Assembly: GCA_963662175.1 (NCBI GenBank)
Contig: OY759215.1
Coordinates: 49,989,213-50,053,212 of the forward strand
Direction: 5' to 3'
Source of the DNA: Aradus depressus
Taxonomy: Eukaryota; Arthropoda; Insecta; Hemiptera; Aradidae
DNA: 64,000 nucleotides
The notes beneath the pieces are model-generated. The model was not told the origin of the DNA. It ran no database searches and saw only the letters and a list, made by a program, of their open reading frames with translations. Shown piece after piece: positions 46,581 to 59,900 of this stretch. The translations under genes and the position numbers were made by a program. How positions within the stretch are numbered: the first letter of the stretch is position 1; every line of letters starts with the position of its first letter.

Positions 46581-48345
46581 TGTTTGAAATTTATTTAAAT
46601 ATTGCCTTATTATATTTAATGGCACTTCTATTTCTGTTTTTATTCGCAGATAGACACTTCATGTAAACTTTGACACTCCTCTTAGTTATTCATTTGAAAA
46701 CTTCGAACATACAGGTAGGTTTTTGTTCTAAATTTAGATGCTGTCTATTCTTATTTAATAACACTTCTTTTTCTTTTTTTATTCGCAGACAAACTGGCTG
46801 AGAAGCATTTCAAGATCTTCTTTGTGTAAGCTTTAATACTCTGCTGAGTTATTGAATTGAAATCTTCGAAAATACAGGTATGTTTTTGTTCTAAATTCAA
46901 TTACTGACTTAGATTATTTAATAGCATTTCTATTTCTGTTTTTATTCGCAGATAAACTCCTTGAGGAGCATCCAAAGATCTTCTTCATGTCAGCTTTAAT
47001 ACTTCGCTGAGTGATTCAATAGAAAACTTCGAATATACAGGTATGTTTTCGTTCAAAATTAAATACTGTCTTTAATTTTTTAATAGCACTTGTATTTTGT
47101 TTTTATTCGCATATGAACTGGCTAAGGAGCATCCCAAGATTTTCTTCATGTGAGTTTTAATGCTTCGCTGAGTCATTCAATAGAAAACTCCGAATATAAA
47201 AATATGTTTTCTTTCAAAATTTAGATACTGTCTTTTTTTTTTTTAATAGCACTTGTATTTTTGTTTTTATTCGCAGATAAACTGGCTGAGGAGCATTTCA
47301 AGATCTTCTTCATGTCAGCTTTGATACTCCGCTGAGTTATACAAATGAAATCTTCGAACATACAGGTATGGTTTTGGTCTTAATTTAAACACTGTCATAT
47401 GTTTTATAATAACATTTCTATTTCTGTTTTTAGTTGCAGATAGACTGGCTGAGGAGCATTTCAAGATCTTCTTCATGTCAGCTTGATACTCCGCTGAGTG
47501 ATTTAAATGAAGACTTCGAACATACAAGTAGGGTTTTGTTCTTAATTTAAACACTGTCTTATTTTATTGATTAACACTTCTTCTTCTGTTTTAATTCGCA
47601 GATAGACTGGCTAAGAAGTATCCCAAGATCTTCTTCATGTCAGCTTTAATACTCCGCTGAATGATTCAATAGAAAACTTCGAACATAATGGTATGGTTTT
47701 GTTCTAATTTTTAATACTGTCTTATTTTATTTAATAGCATTTGTATTTTTGTGTTTTTCGCGTATGAACTGGCTAAGGAGCATCCCAAGATTTACTTCAT
47801 GTGAGTTTTAATGCTTCGCTGAGTCATTCAATAGAAAACTCCGAATATAAAGATATGTTTTCTTTCAAAATTTAGATACTGTCTTTTTTTTTTAATAGCA
47901 TTTGTATTTTTGTTTTTATTCGCAGATAAACTGGCTGAGGAGCATTTCAAGATCTTCTTCATGTTAGCTTTGATACTCCGCTGAGTTATACAAATGAAAT
48001 CTTCGAACATACAGGAATGGTTTTGTTCTTAATTTAAACACTGTCTTATTTTTTATAATAACATTTCTATTTCTGTTTTTAGTTACAGATAGACTGGCTG
48101 AGGAGCATTTCAAGATCTTCTTCGTGTCAGCTTTAATACTCCGCTGAGTGATTCAATTGAAAACTTCGAATATAAAGGTATGTTTTTGTTCTAATTTTGA
48201 ATACTGTCTTATTTTATTTAATAGCATTTGTATTTTTGTTTTTCTCGCATATGAACTGGATAAGGAACATTCCAAGATTTTCTTCATGTCAGCTTTAATA
48301 CTTCGCTGAGTGATTCAATAGAAAACTTCGAATATAAATGTATGT
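46581..48345 (+). repeat. Diverged S1 monomers, + orientation
   Basis: About eleven old monomers that differ much more from one another than those in the outer arrays. Examples are a deleted ATAGACACTTCATG form at about 46650, GAGCATCCAAAG and GAAGTATCCCAAG forms, and donors such as AAAATATG and GGAATGG. Despite this, the TTTTTATTCGCAG-type acceptor and the short frame (KLAEEHFKIFFMSALILR in the copy near 47277) are still readable in several. A ~610-bp stretch (about 47100-47460) is repeated at about 47740-48130. Confidence 0.85.
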
Positions 48346-48677
48346 TTTCAGTTAAATACTAAATGAAAAGTAACTGTCTATTAACAACTACTTCGAAAAA
48401 AACTCTGAATGATAATGGCTGCCTTATCAATACTTACAGCTGCCAACCTTCGCCATCTTATCTGCGTCATCAGTACACGTTATCAGTACCCTACCTATAA
48501 ATACGGGAGCCCATCAGTGCCAGCAGCCATTATCATTCAGAGTTTCTTCGGAGTTGTTTGTTCTTAGACAGTTGCTTTTCATTTAGTATTAAGTTTTAAC
48601 TGTATTATACAATGAGAGTGTTAAATTGAAATAAAGTTACTTTTTAAAAAGTCAATAGTGCGTTCCTGTGACTTAAC
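48346..48677 (+). repeat. Palindromic promoter-like element, copy 2 (empty site)
   Basis: Second copy, about 3.08 kb from the first. The left outer arm survives in part: 30 bp at 48358-48387 mirrors 48558-48587 with three mismatches. The inner arms are 22 bp and perfect (48401-48422 and 48523-48544). The 779-bp insert is absent, leaving one ACTACT at 48387-48392. TATAAATA is at 48496-48503 and AATAAA at 48630-48635. The left end is truncated into an S1 spacer (GTATGTTTTCAGTTAAATACT). The right end, GACTTAAC then TTTGGTTCTAAATTT, has the same S1 flank as copy 1. Confidence 0.75.
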
Positions 48678-49352
48678 TTTGGTTCTAAATTTAAATATTG
48701 TCTTATTATATTTAATGGCACTTCTATTTCTGTTTTTATTCGCAGATAGACTCTTCATGTAAAGTTTGATACTCCGTTGAGTTATTCAATTAAAAACTTC
48801 GAACATACAGGTATGTTCTTGTTCTAAATTTAAATACTATTTTATCTTCAATTTTGTATCTTTTATACGATTTTTTGAGACCTTAAGTTTTTATTTTGAT
48901 GTAGGTATTTCAATAATTATCGTCTTATAGCCCTTTTTGGTCTCAATTATTCTTTTTTCTATTTTTTCTTCATTTCCATACGATAACAATATTTCTTCCT
49001 ACCAGGACTTTTCATGTACACCACTGAAAAAATATTACATTCACAATAACGTTCATAATCTAAACACGTTTGCCATTTCGTAAAATTCTTTTGTATCTCT
49101 TACTTACAATTTTATTTTTTTTCATTACATATATGTTAGGACTCCATTTTTTTCTTTATAATACATTCTAATATATCGTGTCATTTTTAATATTGTGCAT
49201 CTGGGAAAAGCATTTCTTAATTAATCTCATTATATTTTATATACCTTTTTTTATCTACTCATTTGGTGGTAATATGTTGCATTGTTTTTTTCCTTAGTTT
49301 TTATTTTTGATAACCCTAGAGGTTATTGTTTACCTATTCTTTTAATTACATA
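48678..49352 (+). repeat. Segmental duplication copy 2
   Basis: Matches 45601-46330: the deleted S1 monomer with ATAGACTCTTCATG, then T-rich DNA ending TTTTAATTACATA. It has about 60 bp less than copy 1 after TCTCATTATATTTT. It breaks off at about 49352 directly into the exon-like part of an S1 monomer (ACTCCGCTGAG), the start of the right-hand array. Confidence 0.85.
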
Positions 49353-49899
49353 ACTCCGCTGAGTTATACAATTGAAATCTTCGACCATACAGGTATGTTT
49401 TTTTCCTAAATTTAGATACTGTCTTATTTTATGGTTTTGTTCATAACTTAAACACTGTCTTATTTTATTTATTAGCACTTCTCTTTCTGTTTTAGTTCGC
49501 TGATAGACTGGCTGAGGAGCTCATCAAGATCTTCTTCATGACAGCTTTGATTCTCCGCTGAGTGCTTCAATAGAAAACTTCGAACATACAGGTATATTTT
49601 TTTTCTAAATTTGAAAACTGTCTTATTTTATTTAATAGCACTTCTGTTTCTATTTTTGTTCGCAGATAGAGTGGCTGAGGAGCACTTTAAGAACTTCTTC
49701 ATGGCATCTTTGATTCTCCGCTGAGTGCTTCAATTGAAAACTTCGAACATACAGGTATATTTTTTTCTAAATTTAAAAACTGTCTTATTTTATTTACTAG
49801 CACTTCTGTTTCTGTTTTTGTTCGCAGATAAACTGGCTGAGGAGCACGTCAAGAACTTCCTCATGGCAGCTTTGATTCTCCGCTGAATGCTTCAATTGA

Positions 49900-52800
49900 A
49901 ATCTTCGAACATACAGGTATGTTTTTTTTCTAAATTTAAAAACTGTCTTATTTTATTTAATCGCACTTCTGTTTCTGTTTTTGTTCGCAGATAGACTGGC
50001 TGAGGAGCATTTCAAGAACTTCTTCATGGCAGCTTCGATTCTTCGCTGAATCCTTCAATTGAAAGCTTCGAACATACAGGTATGTTTTTTTTCTAAATTA
50101 ATGAAACTGTCTTATTTCATTTCATATCACTTCTGTTACTGTTTTTGATCGCAGATAGACTGGATGAGGAGCACTACAAGATCTTCTTCATGGCAGCTTT
50201 GATTCTCCGCTGAGTGCTTCAATTGAAAACTTCGAACATACAGGTATATTTTTTTCTAAATTTGAAAACTGTCTTATTTTATTTAATAGGACTTCTGTTT
50301 CTGTTTTTATTCGCAGATATACTGGCTGAGGAGTATCTCAAGATCTTCTTCATATCAGCTTTGATTCTCCGCTGAGTGCTTCAATTGAAAACTTCGAACT
50401 TACAGGTATGTTTTTTTTTTAAATTGATGAAACTGTCTTATTTTATTTATTAGCACTTCTGTTTCTGTTTTTGTTCGCAGATAGAGTGGCTGAGGAGCAC
50501 TTTAAGATCTTCTTCATGGCAGCTTTGATTCTCCGCTGAGTGCTTCAATTTAAATCTTCGAACATACAGGTATATTTTTTTTCTAAATTTAAAAACTGTC
50601 TTATTTTATTTACTAGCACTTCTGTTTCTGTTTTTGTTCGCAGATAAACTGGCTGAGGAGCACGTCAAGAACTTCCTCATGGCAGCTTTGATTCTCCGCT
50701 GAGTGCTTCAATTGAAAACTTCGAACATACAGGTATATTTTTTTCTAAATTTGAAAACTGTCTTATTTTATTTAATAGCACTTCTGTTTCTGTTTTTATT
50801 CGCAGATATACTGGCTGAGGAGTATCTCAAGATCTTCTTCATATCAGCTTTGATTCTCCGCTGAGTGCTTCAATTGAAAACTTCGAACTTACAGGTATGT
50901 TTTTTTTTTAAATTGATGAAATTGTCTTATTTTATTTATTAGCACTTCTGTTTCTGTTTTTGTTCGCAGATAGAGTGGCTGAGGAGCACTTGAAGATCTT
51001 CTTCATGGCAGCTTTGATCCTCCGCTGAGTCCTTCAATTGAAAACTTCGAACTTACAGGTATGTTTTTTTTCCAAGTTTAAGAACTGTCTGATTTTATTT
51101 ATTAGCACTCCTGTTTCTGTTTTTGTTCGCAGATAGGGTGGCTGAGGAGCACTTTAAGAACTTCTTCATGGCATCTTTGATTCTCCGCTGAGTGCTTCAA
51201 TTGAAAACTTCGAACATACAGGTATATTTTTTTTCTAAATTTATAAACTGTCTTGTTTTATTTAATAGCACTTCTGTTTCTGTTTTTGTTCGCAGATAAA
51301 CTGGCTGAGGAGCAAGTCAAGAACTTCTTCATGGCAGCTTTGATTCTCCGCTGAGTGCTTCAATTGAAATCTTCGAATATACAAGTAGGTTTTTTTTCTA
51401 AATTAATGAAACTGTCTTATTTTATTTAATAGCACTTCTGTTTCTGTTTTTGATCGCAGATAGACTGGCTTAGGAGCACTTCAATATCTTCTTCATGGCA
51501 GCTTTGATTCTCCGCTGAGTGCTTCAATTGAAAACTTCGAACATACAGGTATATTTTTTTTCTAAATTTAAAAACTGTCTCATTTTATTTATTAACACTT
51601 CTGTTTCTGTTTTTGTTCGCAGATAAACTGGCTGAGGAGCACGTCAAGAACTTCTTCATGGCAGCTTTGATTCTCCGCTGAATGCTTCAATTGAAATCTT
51701 CGAACATACAGGTATGTTTTTTTTCTAAATTTAAAAACTGTCTGATTTTATTTATTAGCACTTCTGTTTCTGTTTTTGTTCGCAGATAGGGTGGCTGAGG
51801 AGCACTTTAAGAACTTCTTCATGGCATCTTTGATTCTCCGCTGAGTGCTTCAATTGAAAACTTCGAACATACAGGTATATTTTTTTTCTAAATTTAAAAA
51901 CTGTCTTATTTTATTTAATAGCACTTCTGTTTCTGTTTTTGTTCGCAGATAAACTGGCTGAGGAGCACATCAAGAACTTCTTCATGGCAGCTTTGTTTCT
52001 CCGCTGAGTGCTTCAATTGCAATCTTCGAATATACAAGTAGGTTTTTTATTTAATTTAAAACCTGTCTTATTTTATTCAATAGCACTTCTGTTTCTGTTT
52101 TTGTTCGCAGATAGACTGGCTGAGGAGCATTACAAGAATTTCTTCATGGCAGCTTCGATTTTTCGCTGAATCCTTCATTTGAAATCTTCGAACATACAGG
52201 TATGTTTTGTTTCTTAATTAATGAAACTGTCTTATTTTATTTAATAGCACTTCTGTTTCTGTTTTTGTTCGCAGATAAACTGGCTGAGGAGCACGTCAAG
52301 AACTTCTTCATGGCAGCTTTGATTCTCCGCTGAATGCTTCAATTGAAATCTTCGAACATACAGGTATGTTTTTTTTTTTTTTATTAATGAAACTGTCTTA
52401 TTTTATTTATTTGCACTTCTGTTTCTGTTTTTGTTCGCAGATAGACTGCCTGCGGAGTACTTTAACAACTTTTTCATGGCAGCTTTGATTCTCCGCTGAG
52501 TGCTTCAATTTAAATCTTCGAATATACAAGTAGGTTTTTTTTCTAAATTTAAAAACTGTCTTATTTTATTAAATAGCACTTTTGTTTCTGTTTTTGTTTG
52601 CAGATAGACTGGCTGAGGAGCATTTCAAAAACTTCTTCGTGGCATTTTTATTCTCCGCTGAGTGCTTCAATTGAAAACTTCGAACATACAGGTATATTTT
52701 TTTTCTAAATTAAAAAACTGTCTCATTTTATTTATTAACACTTCTGTTTCTGTTTTTGTTCGCAGATAAACTGGCTGAGGAGCACGTCAAGAACTTCTTC

Positions 52801-55800
52801 ATGGCAGCTTTGATTCTCCGCTGAATGCTTCAATTGAAATCTTCGAACATACAGGTATGTTTTTTTTCTAAATTTAAAAACTGTCTGATTTTATTTATTA
52901 GCACTTCTGTTTCTGTTTTTGTTCGCAGATAGGGTGGCTGAGGAGCACTTTAAGATCTTCTTCATGGCAGCTTTGATTCTCCGCTGAGTGCTTCAATTGA
53001 AAACTTCGAACATACAGGTATATTTTTTTCTAAATTTGAAAACTGTCTTATTTTATTTAATAGCACTTCTGTTTCTGTTTTTATTCGCAGATATACTGGC
53101 TGAGGAGTATCTCAAGATCTTCTTCATATCAGCTTTGATTCTCCGCTGAGTGCTTCAATTGAAAACTTCGAACTTACAGGTATGTTTTTTTTTTAAATTG
53201 ATGAAACTGTCTTATTTTATTTATTAGCACTTCTGTTTCTGTTTTTGTTCGCAGATAGAGTGGCTGAGGAGCACTTTAAGATCTTCTTCATAGCAGCTTT
53301 GATTCTCCGCTGAGTGCTTCAATTTAAATCTTCGAACATACAGGTATATTTTTTTTCTAAATTTAAAAACTGTCTTATTTTATTTACTAGCACTTCTGTT
53401 TCTGTTTTTGTTCGCAGATAAACTGGCTGAGGAGCACGTCAAGAACTTCCTCATGGCAGCTTTGATTCTCCGCTGAATGCTTCAATTGAAATCTTCGAAC
53501 ATACAGGTATGTTTTTTTTCTAAATTTAAAAACTGTCTTATTTTATTTAATCGCACTTCTGTTTCTGTTTTTGTTCGCAGATAGACTGGCTGAGGAGCAT
53601 TTCAAGAACTTCTTCATGGCAGCTTCGATTCTTCGCTGAATCCTTCAATTGAAAGCTTCGAACATACAGGTATGTTTTTTTTCTAAATTAATGAAACTGT
53701 CTTATTTCATTTCATATAACTTCTGTTACTGTTTTTGATCGCAGATAGACTGGATGAGGAGCACTACTAGATCTTCTTCATGGCAGCTTTGATTCTCCGC
53801 TGAGTGCTTCAATTGAAAACTTCGAACATACAGGTATATTTTTTTCTAAATTTGAAAACTGTCTTATTTTATTTAATAGCACTTCTGTTTCTGTTTTTAT
53901 TCGCAGATATACTGGCTGAGGAGTATCTCAAGATCTTCTTCATATCAGCTTTGATTCTCCGCTGAGTGCTTCAATTGAAAACTTCGAACTTACAGGTATG
54001 TTTTTTTTTTAAATTGATGAAATTGTCTTATTTTATTTATTAGCACTTCTGTTTCTGTTTTTGTTCGCAGATAGAGTGGCTGAGGAGCACTTGAAGATCT
54101 TCTTCATGGCAGCTTTGATCCTCCGCTGAGTCCTTCAATTGAAAACTTCGAACTTACAGGTATGTTTTTTTTCCAAGTTTAAGAACTGTCTGATTTTATT
54201 TATTAGCACTCCTGTTTCTGTTTTTGTTCGCAGATAGGGTGGCTGAGGAGCACTTTAAGAACTTCTTCATGGCATCTTTGATTCTCCGCTGAGTGCTTCA
54301 ATTGAAAACTTCGAACATACAGGTATATTTTTTTTCTAAATTTATAAACTGTCTTGTTTTATTTAATAGCACTTCTGTTTCTGTTTTTGTTCGCAGATAA
54401 ACTGGCTGAGGAGCACGTCAAGAACTTCTTCATGGCAGCTTTGATTCTCCGCTGAGTGCTTCAATTGAAATCTTCGAATATACAAGTAGGTTTTTTTTCT
54501 AAATTAATGAAACTGTCTTATTTTATTTAATAGCACTTCTGTTTCTGTTTTTGATCGCAGATAGACTGGCTTAGGAGCACTTCAATATCTTCTTCATGGC
54601 AGCTTTGATTCTCCGCTGAGTGCTTCAATTGAAAACTTCGAACATACAGGTATATTTTTTTTCTAGATTTAAAAACTGTCTCATTTTATTTATTAACACT
54701 TCTGTTTCTGTTTTTGTTCGCAGATAAACTGGCTGAGGAGCACGTCAAGAACTTCTTCATGGCAGCTTTGATTCTCCGCTGAATGCTTCAATTGAAATCT
54801 TCGAACATACAGGTATGTTTTTTTTCTAAATTTAAAAACTGTCTGATTTTATTTATTAGCACTTCTGTTTCTGTTTTTGTTCGCAGATAGGGTGGCTGAG
54901 GAGCACTTTAAGAACTTCTTCATGGCATCTTTGATTCTCCGCTGAGTGCTTCAATTGAAAACTTCGAACATACAGGTATATTTTTTTTCTAAATTTAAAA
55001 ACTGTCTTATTTTATTTAATAGCACTTCTGTTTCTGTTTTTGTTCGCAGATAAACTGGCTGAGGAGCACATCAAGAACTTCTTCATGGCAGCTTTGATTC
55101 TCCGCTGAGTGCTTCAATTGAAATCTTCGAATATACAAGTAGGTTTTTTATTTAATTTAAAAACTGTCTTATTTTATTCAATAGCACTTCTGTTTCTGTT
55201 TTTGTTCGCAGATAGACTGGCTGAGGAGCATTACAAGAATTTCTTCATGGCAGCTTCGATTTTTCGCTGAATCCTTCATTTGAAATCTTCGAACATACAG
55301 GTATGTTTTGTTTCTAAATTAATGAAACTGTCTTATTTTATTTAATAGCACTTCTGTTTCTGTTTTTGTTCGCAGATAAACTGGCTGAGGAGCACGTCAA
55401 GAACTTCTTCATGGCAGCTTTGATTCTCCGCTGAATGCTTCAATTGAAATCTTCGAACATACAGGTATGTTTTTTTTTTTTTTATTAATGAAACTGTCTT
55501 ATTTTATTTATTTGCACTTCTGTTTCTGTTTTTGTTCGCAGATAGACTGCCTGCGGAGTACTTCAACAACTTTTTCATGGCAGCTTTGATTCTCCGCTGA
55601 GTGCTTCAATTTAAATCTTCGAATATACAAGTAGGTTTTTTTTCTAAATTTAAAAACTGTCTTATTTTATTAAATAGCACTTTTGTTTCTGTTTTTGTTT
55701 GCAGATAGACTGGCTGAGGAGCATTTCAAAAACTTCTTCGTGGCATTTTTATTCTTCGCTGAATCCTTCAATTGAAATCTGCGAACATACAGGTATGTTT

Positions 55801-56900
55801 TTTTTCTAAATTAATGAAACTGTCTCATTTTATTTAATAGCACTTTTGTTTCTGTTTTTGTTCGCAGATAGACGGGCTGAGAAGCATTTCAAGAACTTCT
55901 TCATGGCAGCTTTGATTCTCCGCTGAGTGCTTCAATTGAAATCTTCGAATATACAAGTAGGTTTTTTTTCTAAATTAATGAAACTGTCTTATTTTATTTA
56001 ATAGCACTTCTGTTTCTGTTTTTGATCGCAGATAGACTGGCTTAGGAGCACTTTAAGAACTTCTTCATGGCATCTTTGATTCTCCGCTGAGTGCTTCAAT
56101 TGAAAACTTCGAACATACAGGTATATTTTTTTTCTAAATTTAAAAACTGTCTTATTTTATTTAATAGCACTTCTGTTTCTGTTTTTGTTCGCAGATAAAC
56201 TGGCTGAGGAGCACATCAAGAACTTCTTCATGGCAGCTTTGATTCTCCGCTGAGTGCTTCAATTGAAATCTTCGAATATACAAGTAGGTTTTTTATTTAA
56301 TTTAAAAACTGTCTTATTTTATTCAATAGCACTTCTGTTTCTGTTTTTGTTCGCAGATAGACTGGCTGAGGAGCATTACAAGAATTTCTTCATGGCAGCT
56401 TCGATTTTTCGCTGAATCCTTCATTTGAAATCTTCGAACATACAGGTATGTTTTGTTTCTAAATTAATGAAACTGTCTTATTTTATTTATTTGCACTTCT
56501 GTTTCTGTTTTTGTTCGCAGATAGACTGCCTGCGGAGTACTTTAACAACTTTTTCATGGCAGCTTTGATTCTCCGCTGAGTGCTTCAATTTAAATCTTCG
56601 AATATACAAGTAGGTTTTTTTTCTAAATTTAAAAACTGTCTTATTTTATTAAATAGCACTTTTGTTTCTGTTTTTGTTTGCAGATAGACTGGCTGAGGAG
56701 CATTTCAAAAACTTCTTCGTGGCATTTTTATTCTTCGCTGAATCCTTCAATTGAAATCTGCGAACATACAGGTATGTTTTTTTTCTAAATTATTGAAACT
56801 GTCTCATTTTATTTAATAGCACTTTTGTTTCTGTTTTTGTTCGCTGATAGACGGGCTGAGAAGCATTTCAAGAACTTCTTCATGGCATTTTTATTCTTCG
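49900..56900 (+). repeat. 19-monomer higher-order repeat of S1 (3101 bp)
   Basis: Positions 50882 and 53982 (an AATTGATGAAATTGTC spacer) and 52381 and 55482 (a TTTATTAATG spacer after a long T run) show a constant offset near 3101 bp, which is 19 x 163. A leading part (around 50101, spacer CATTTCATATCACTTCTGTTACTG) recurs at 53691, an offset of 3590, because one copy has three extra monomers. A third, partial copy runs to about 56.9 kb. Confidence 0.85.
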
Positions 56901-56999
56901 CTGAATCCTTCAATTGAAATCTTCGAACATACAGGTATGTTTCTTTTCTAAATTTTAAAACTCTCTTTTTCTATTTAATAACATTTCTGTTTCTGTTTT

Positions 57000-59900
57000 T
57001 GTTCGCAGATAGAGTGGCTGAGGAGCACTTTAAGAAATCCTTCATGGCAGCTTTGATTCTCCGCTGAGTGCTTCAATTGAAAACTTCGAACTTACAGGTA
57101 TGTTTTTTTTCTAAGTTTAAAAACTGTCTTATTTTATTTAATAGCACTTCTGTTTCTGTTTTTGTTCGCAGATAGAGTGGCTGAGGAGCACTTCAAGAAC
57201 TTCTTCATGGCAGCTTTGATTCGCCGCTGAGTGCTTCAATTGAAAACTTCGAACTTACAGGTATGTTTTTTTTTCTAAGTTTAAAAACTGTCTGATTTTA
57301 TTTGATAATACTTCTGTTTCTGTTTTTGTTCGCAGTTAGATTGGCTGAGGAGGACTTCAAGAACTTCTTCATGGCATTTTTATTCTTCGCTGAATCCTTC
57401 AATTGAAATCTGCGAACATACAGGTATGTTTTTTTTCTAAATTAATGAAACTGTCTCATTTTAGTTAATAGCACTTCTGTTTCTGTTTTTGTTCGCAGAT
57501 AGACGGGCTGAGGAGCATTCCAAGAACTTCTTCATGGCAGCTTTGATTCTTCGCTGAATCCTTCAATTGAAATCTTCGAACATACAGGTATGTTTTTTTC
57601 TAAATTTGAAAACTGTCTTATTTTATTTAATAACATTTCTTTTTCTGTTTTTGTTCGCAGATAGAGTGGCTGAGGAGCACTTTAAGAACTTCTTCATGGC
57701 AGCTTTGATTCTCCGCTGAGTGCTTCAATTGAAAACTTCGAACTTACAGGTATGTTTTTTTTCTAAGTTCAAAAACTGTCTGATTTTATTTAATAACACT
57801 TCTGTTTCTGTATTTGTTCGCAGATAGACTGGCTGAGGAGCACTTCAAGAACTTCTTCATGGCAGCTTTGATTCTCCGCTGAGTGCTTCAATTGAAAACT
57901 TCGAACTTACAGGTATGTTTTTTTTCTAAGTTTAAAAACTGTCTTATTTTATTTAATAGCACTTCTGTTTCTGTTTTTGTTCGCAGATAGAGTGGCTGAG
58001 GAGCACTTCAAGAACTTCTTCATAGCAGCTTTGATTCTCCGCTGAATGCTTCAATTGAAATCTTCGATCTCACAGGTATGTTTTTTTTCTAAGTTTAAAA
58101 ACTGTCTTATTTTATTCAATAGCACTTCTGTTTCTGTTTTTGTTCGCAGATAGAATGGCTGAGGAGCACTTTAAGATCTTCTTCATGGCAGCTTTGATTC
58201 TCCGCTGAGTCCTTCAATTGAAATCTTCGAACATACAGGTATGTTTTTTTTCTAAATTTTAAAACTGTCTTTTTCTATTTAATAGCATTTCTGTTTCTGT
58301 TTTAGTTCGCAGATAGACTGGCTGAGGAGCACTTTAAGATATTCTTCATGGCAGCTTTGATTCTCCGCTGAGTGCTTCAATTGAAAACTTCGAACTTACA
58401 GGTATGTTTTTTTTCTAAGTTTAAAAACTGTCTGATTTTATTTAATAACACTTCTGTTTCTGTATTTGTTCGCAGATAGACTGGCTGAGGAGCACTTCAA
58501 GAACTTCTTCATGGCAGCTTTGATTCTCCGCTGAGTGCTTCAATTGAAAACTTCGAACTTACAGGTATGTTTTTTTTCTAAGTTTAAAAACAGTCTTATT
58601 TTATTTAATAGCACTTCTGTTTCTGTTTTTGTTCGCAGATAGAGTGGCTGAGGAGCACTTCAAGAACTTCTTCATGGCAGCTTTGATTCTCCGCTGAGTG
58701 CTTCAATTGAAAACTTCGAACTTACAGGTATGTTTTTTTTTCTAAGTTTAAAAACTGTCTGATTTTATTTGATAATACTTCTGTTTCTGTTTTTGTTCGC
58801 AGTTAGATTGGCTGAGGAGGACTTCAAGAACTTCTTCATGGCATTTTTATTCTTCGCTGAATCCTTCAATTGAAATCTGCGAACATACAGGTATGTTTTT
58901 TTTCTAAATTAATGAAACTGTCTCATTTTAGTTAATAGCACTTCTGTTTCTGTTTTTGTTCGCAGATAGACGGGCTGAGGAGCATTCCAAGAACTTCTTC
59001 ATGGCAGCTTTGATTCTTCGCTGAATCCTTCAATTGAAATCTTCGAACATACAGGTATGTTTTTTTCTAAATTTAAAAACTGTCTTATTTTATTTAATAA
59101 CATTTCTTTTTCTGTTTTTGTTCGCAGATAGAGTGGCTGAGGAGCACTTTAAGAACTTCTTCATGGCAGCTTTGATTCTCCGCTGAGTGCTTCAATTGGA
59201 AACTTCGAACTTACAGGTATGTTTTTTTTCTAAGTTCAAAAACTGTCTGATTTTATTTAATAACACTTCTGTTTCTGTATTTGTTCGCAGATAGACTGGC
59301 TGAGGAGCACTTCAAGAACTTCTTCATGGCAGCTTTGATTCTCCGCTGAGTGCTTCAATTGAAAACTTCGAACTTACAGGTATGTTTTTTTTCTAAGTTT
59401 AAAAAACTGTCTGATTTTATTTGATAACACTTCTGTTTCTGTTTTTGTTCGCAGATAGACTGGCTGAGGAGCACTTTAAGATCTTCTTCATGGCAGCTTT
59501 GATTCTCCGCTGAGTCCTTCAAATGAAATCTTCGAACTTACAGGTATGTTTTTTTTCTAAGTTTAAAAACTGTCTTATTTTATTTAATAGCACTTCTGTT
59601 TCTGTTTTTGTTCGCAGATAGAGTGGCTGAGGAGCACTTCAAGAACTTCTTCATAGCAGCTTTGATTCTCCGCTGAATGCTTCAATTGAAATCTTCGATC
59701 TCACAGGTATGTTTTTTTTCTAAGTTTAAAAACTGTCTTATTTTATTTAATAGCACTTCTGTTTCTGTTTTTGTTCGCAGATAGAATGGCTGAGGAGCAC
59801 TTTAAGATCTTCTTCATGGCAGCTTTGATTCTCCGCTGAGTCCTTCAATTGAAATCTTCGAACATACAGGTATGTTTTTTTTCTAAATTTTAAAACTGTC

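Noticed and set aside
47315..48010. Minus-strand ORFs of 60-79 codons
   Set aside because: They run antisense across diverged S1 monomers and reflect their T-rich spacers read as Lys/Asn/Phe-rich frames.
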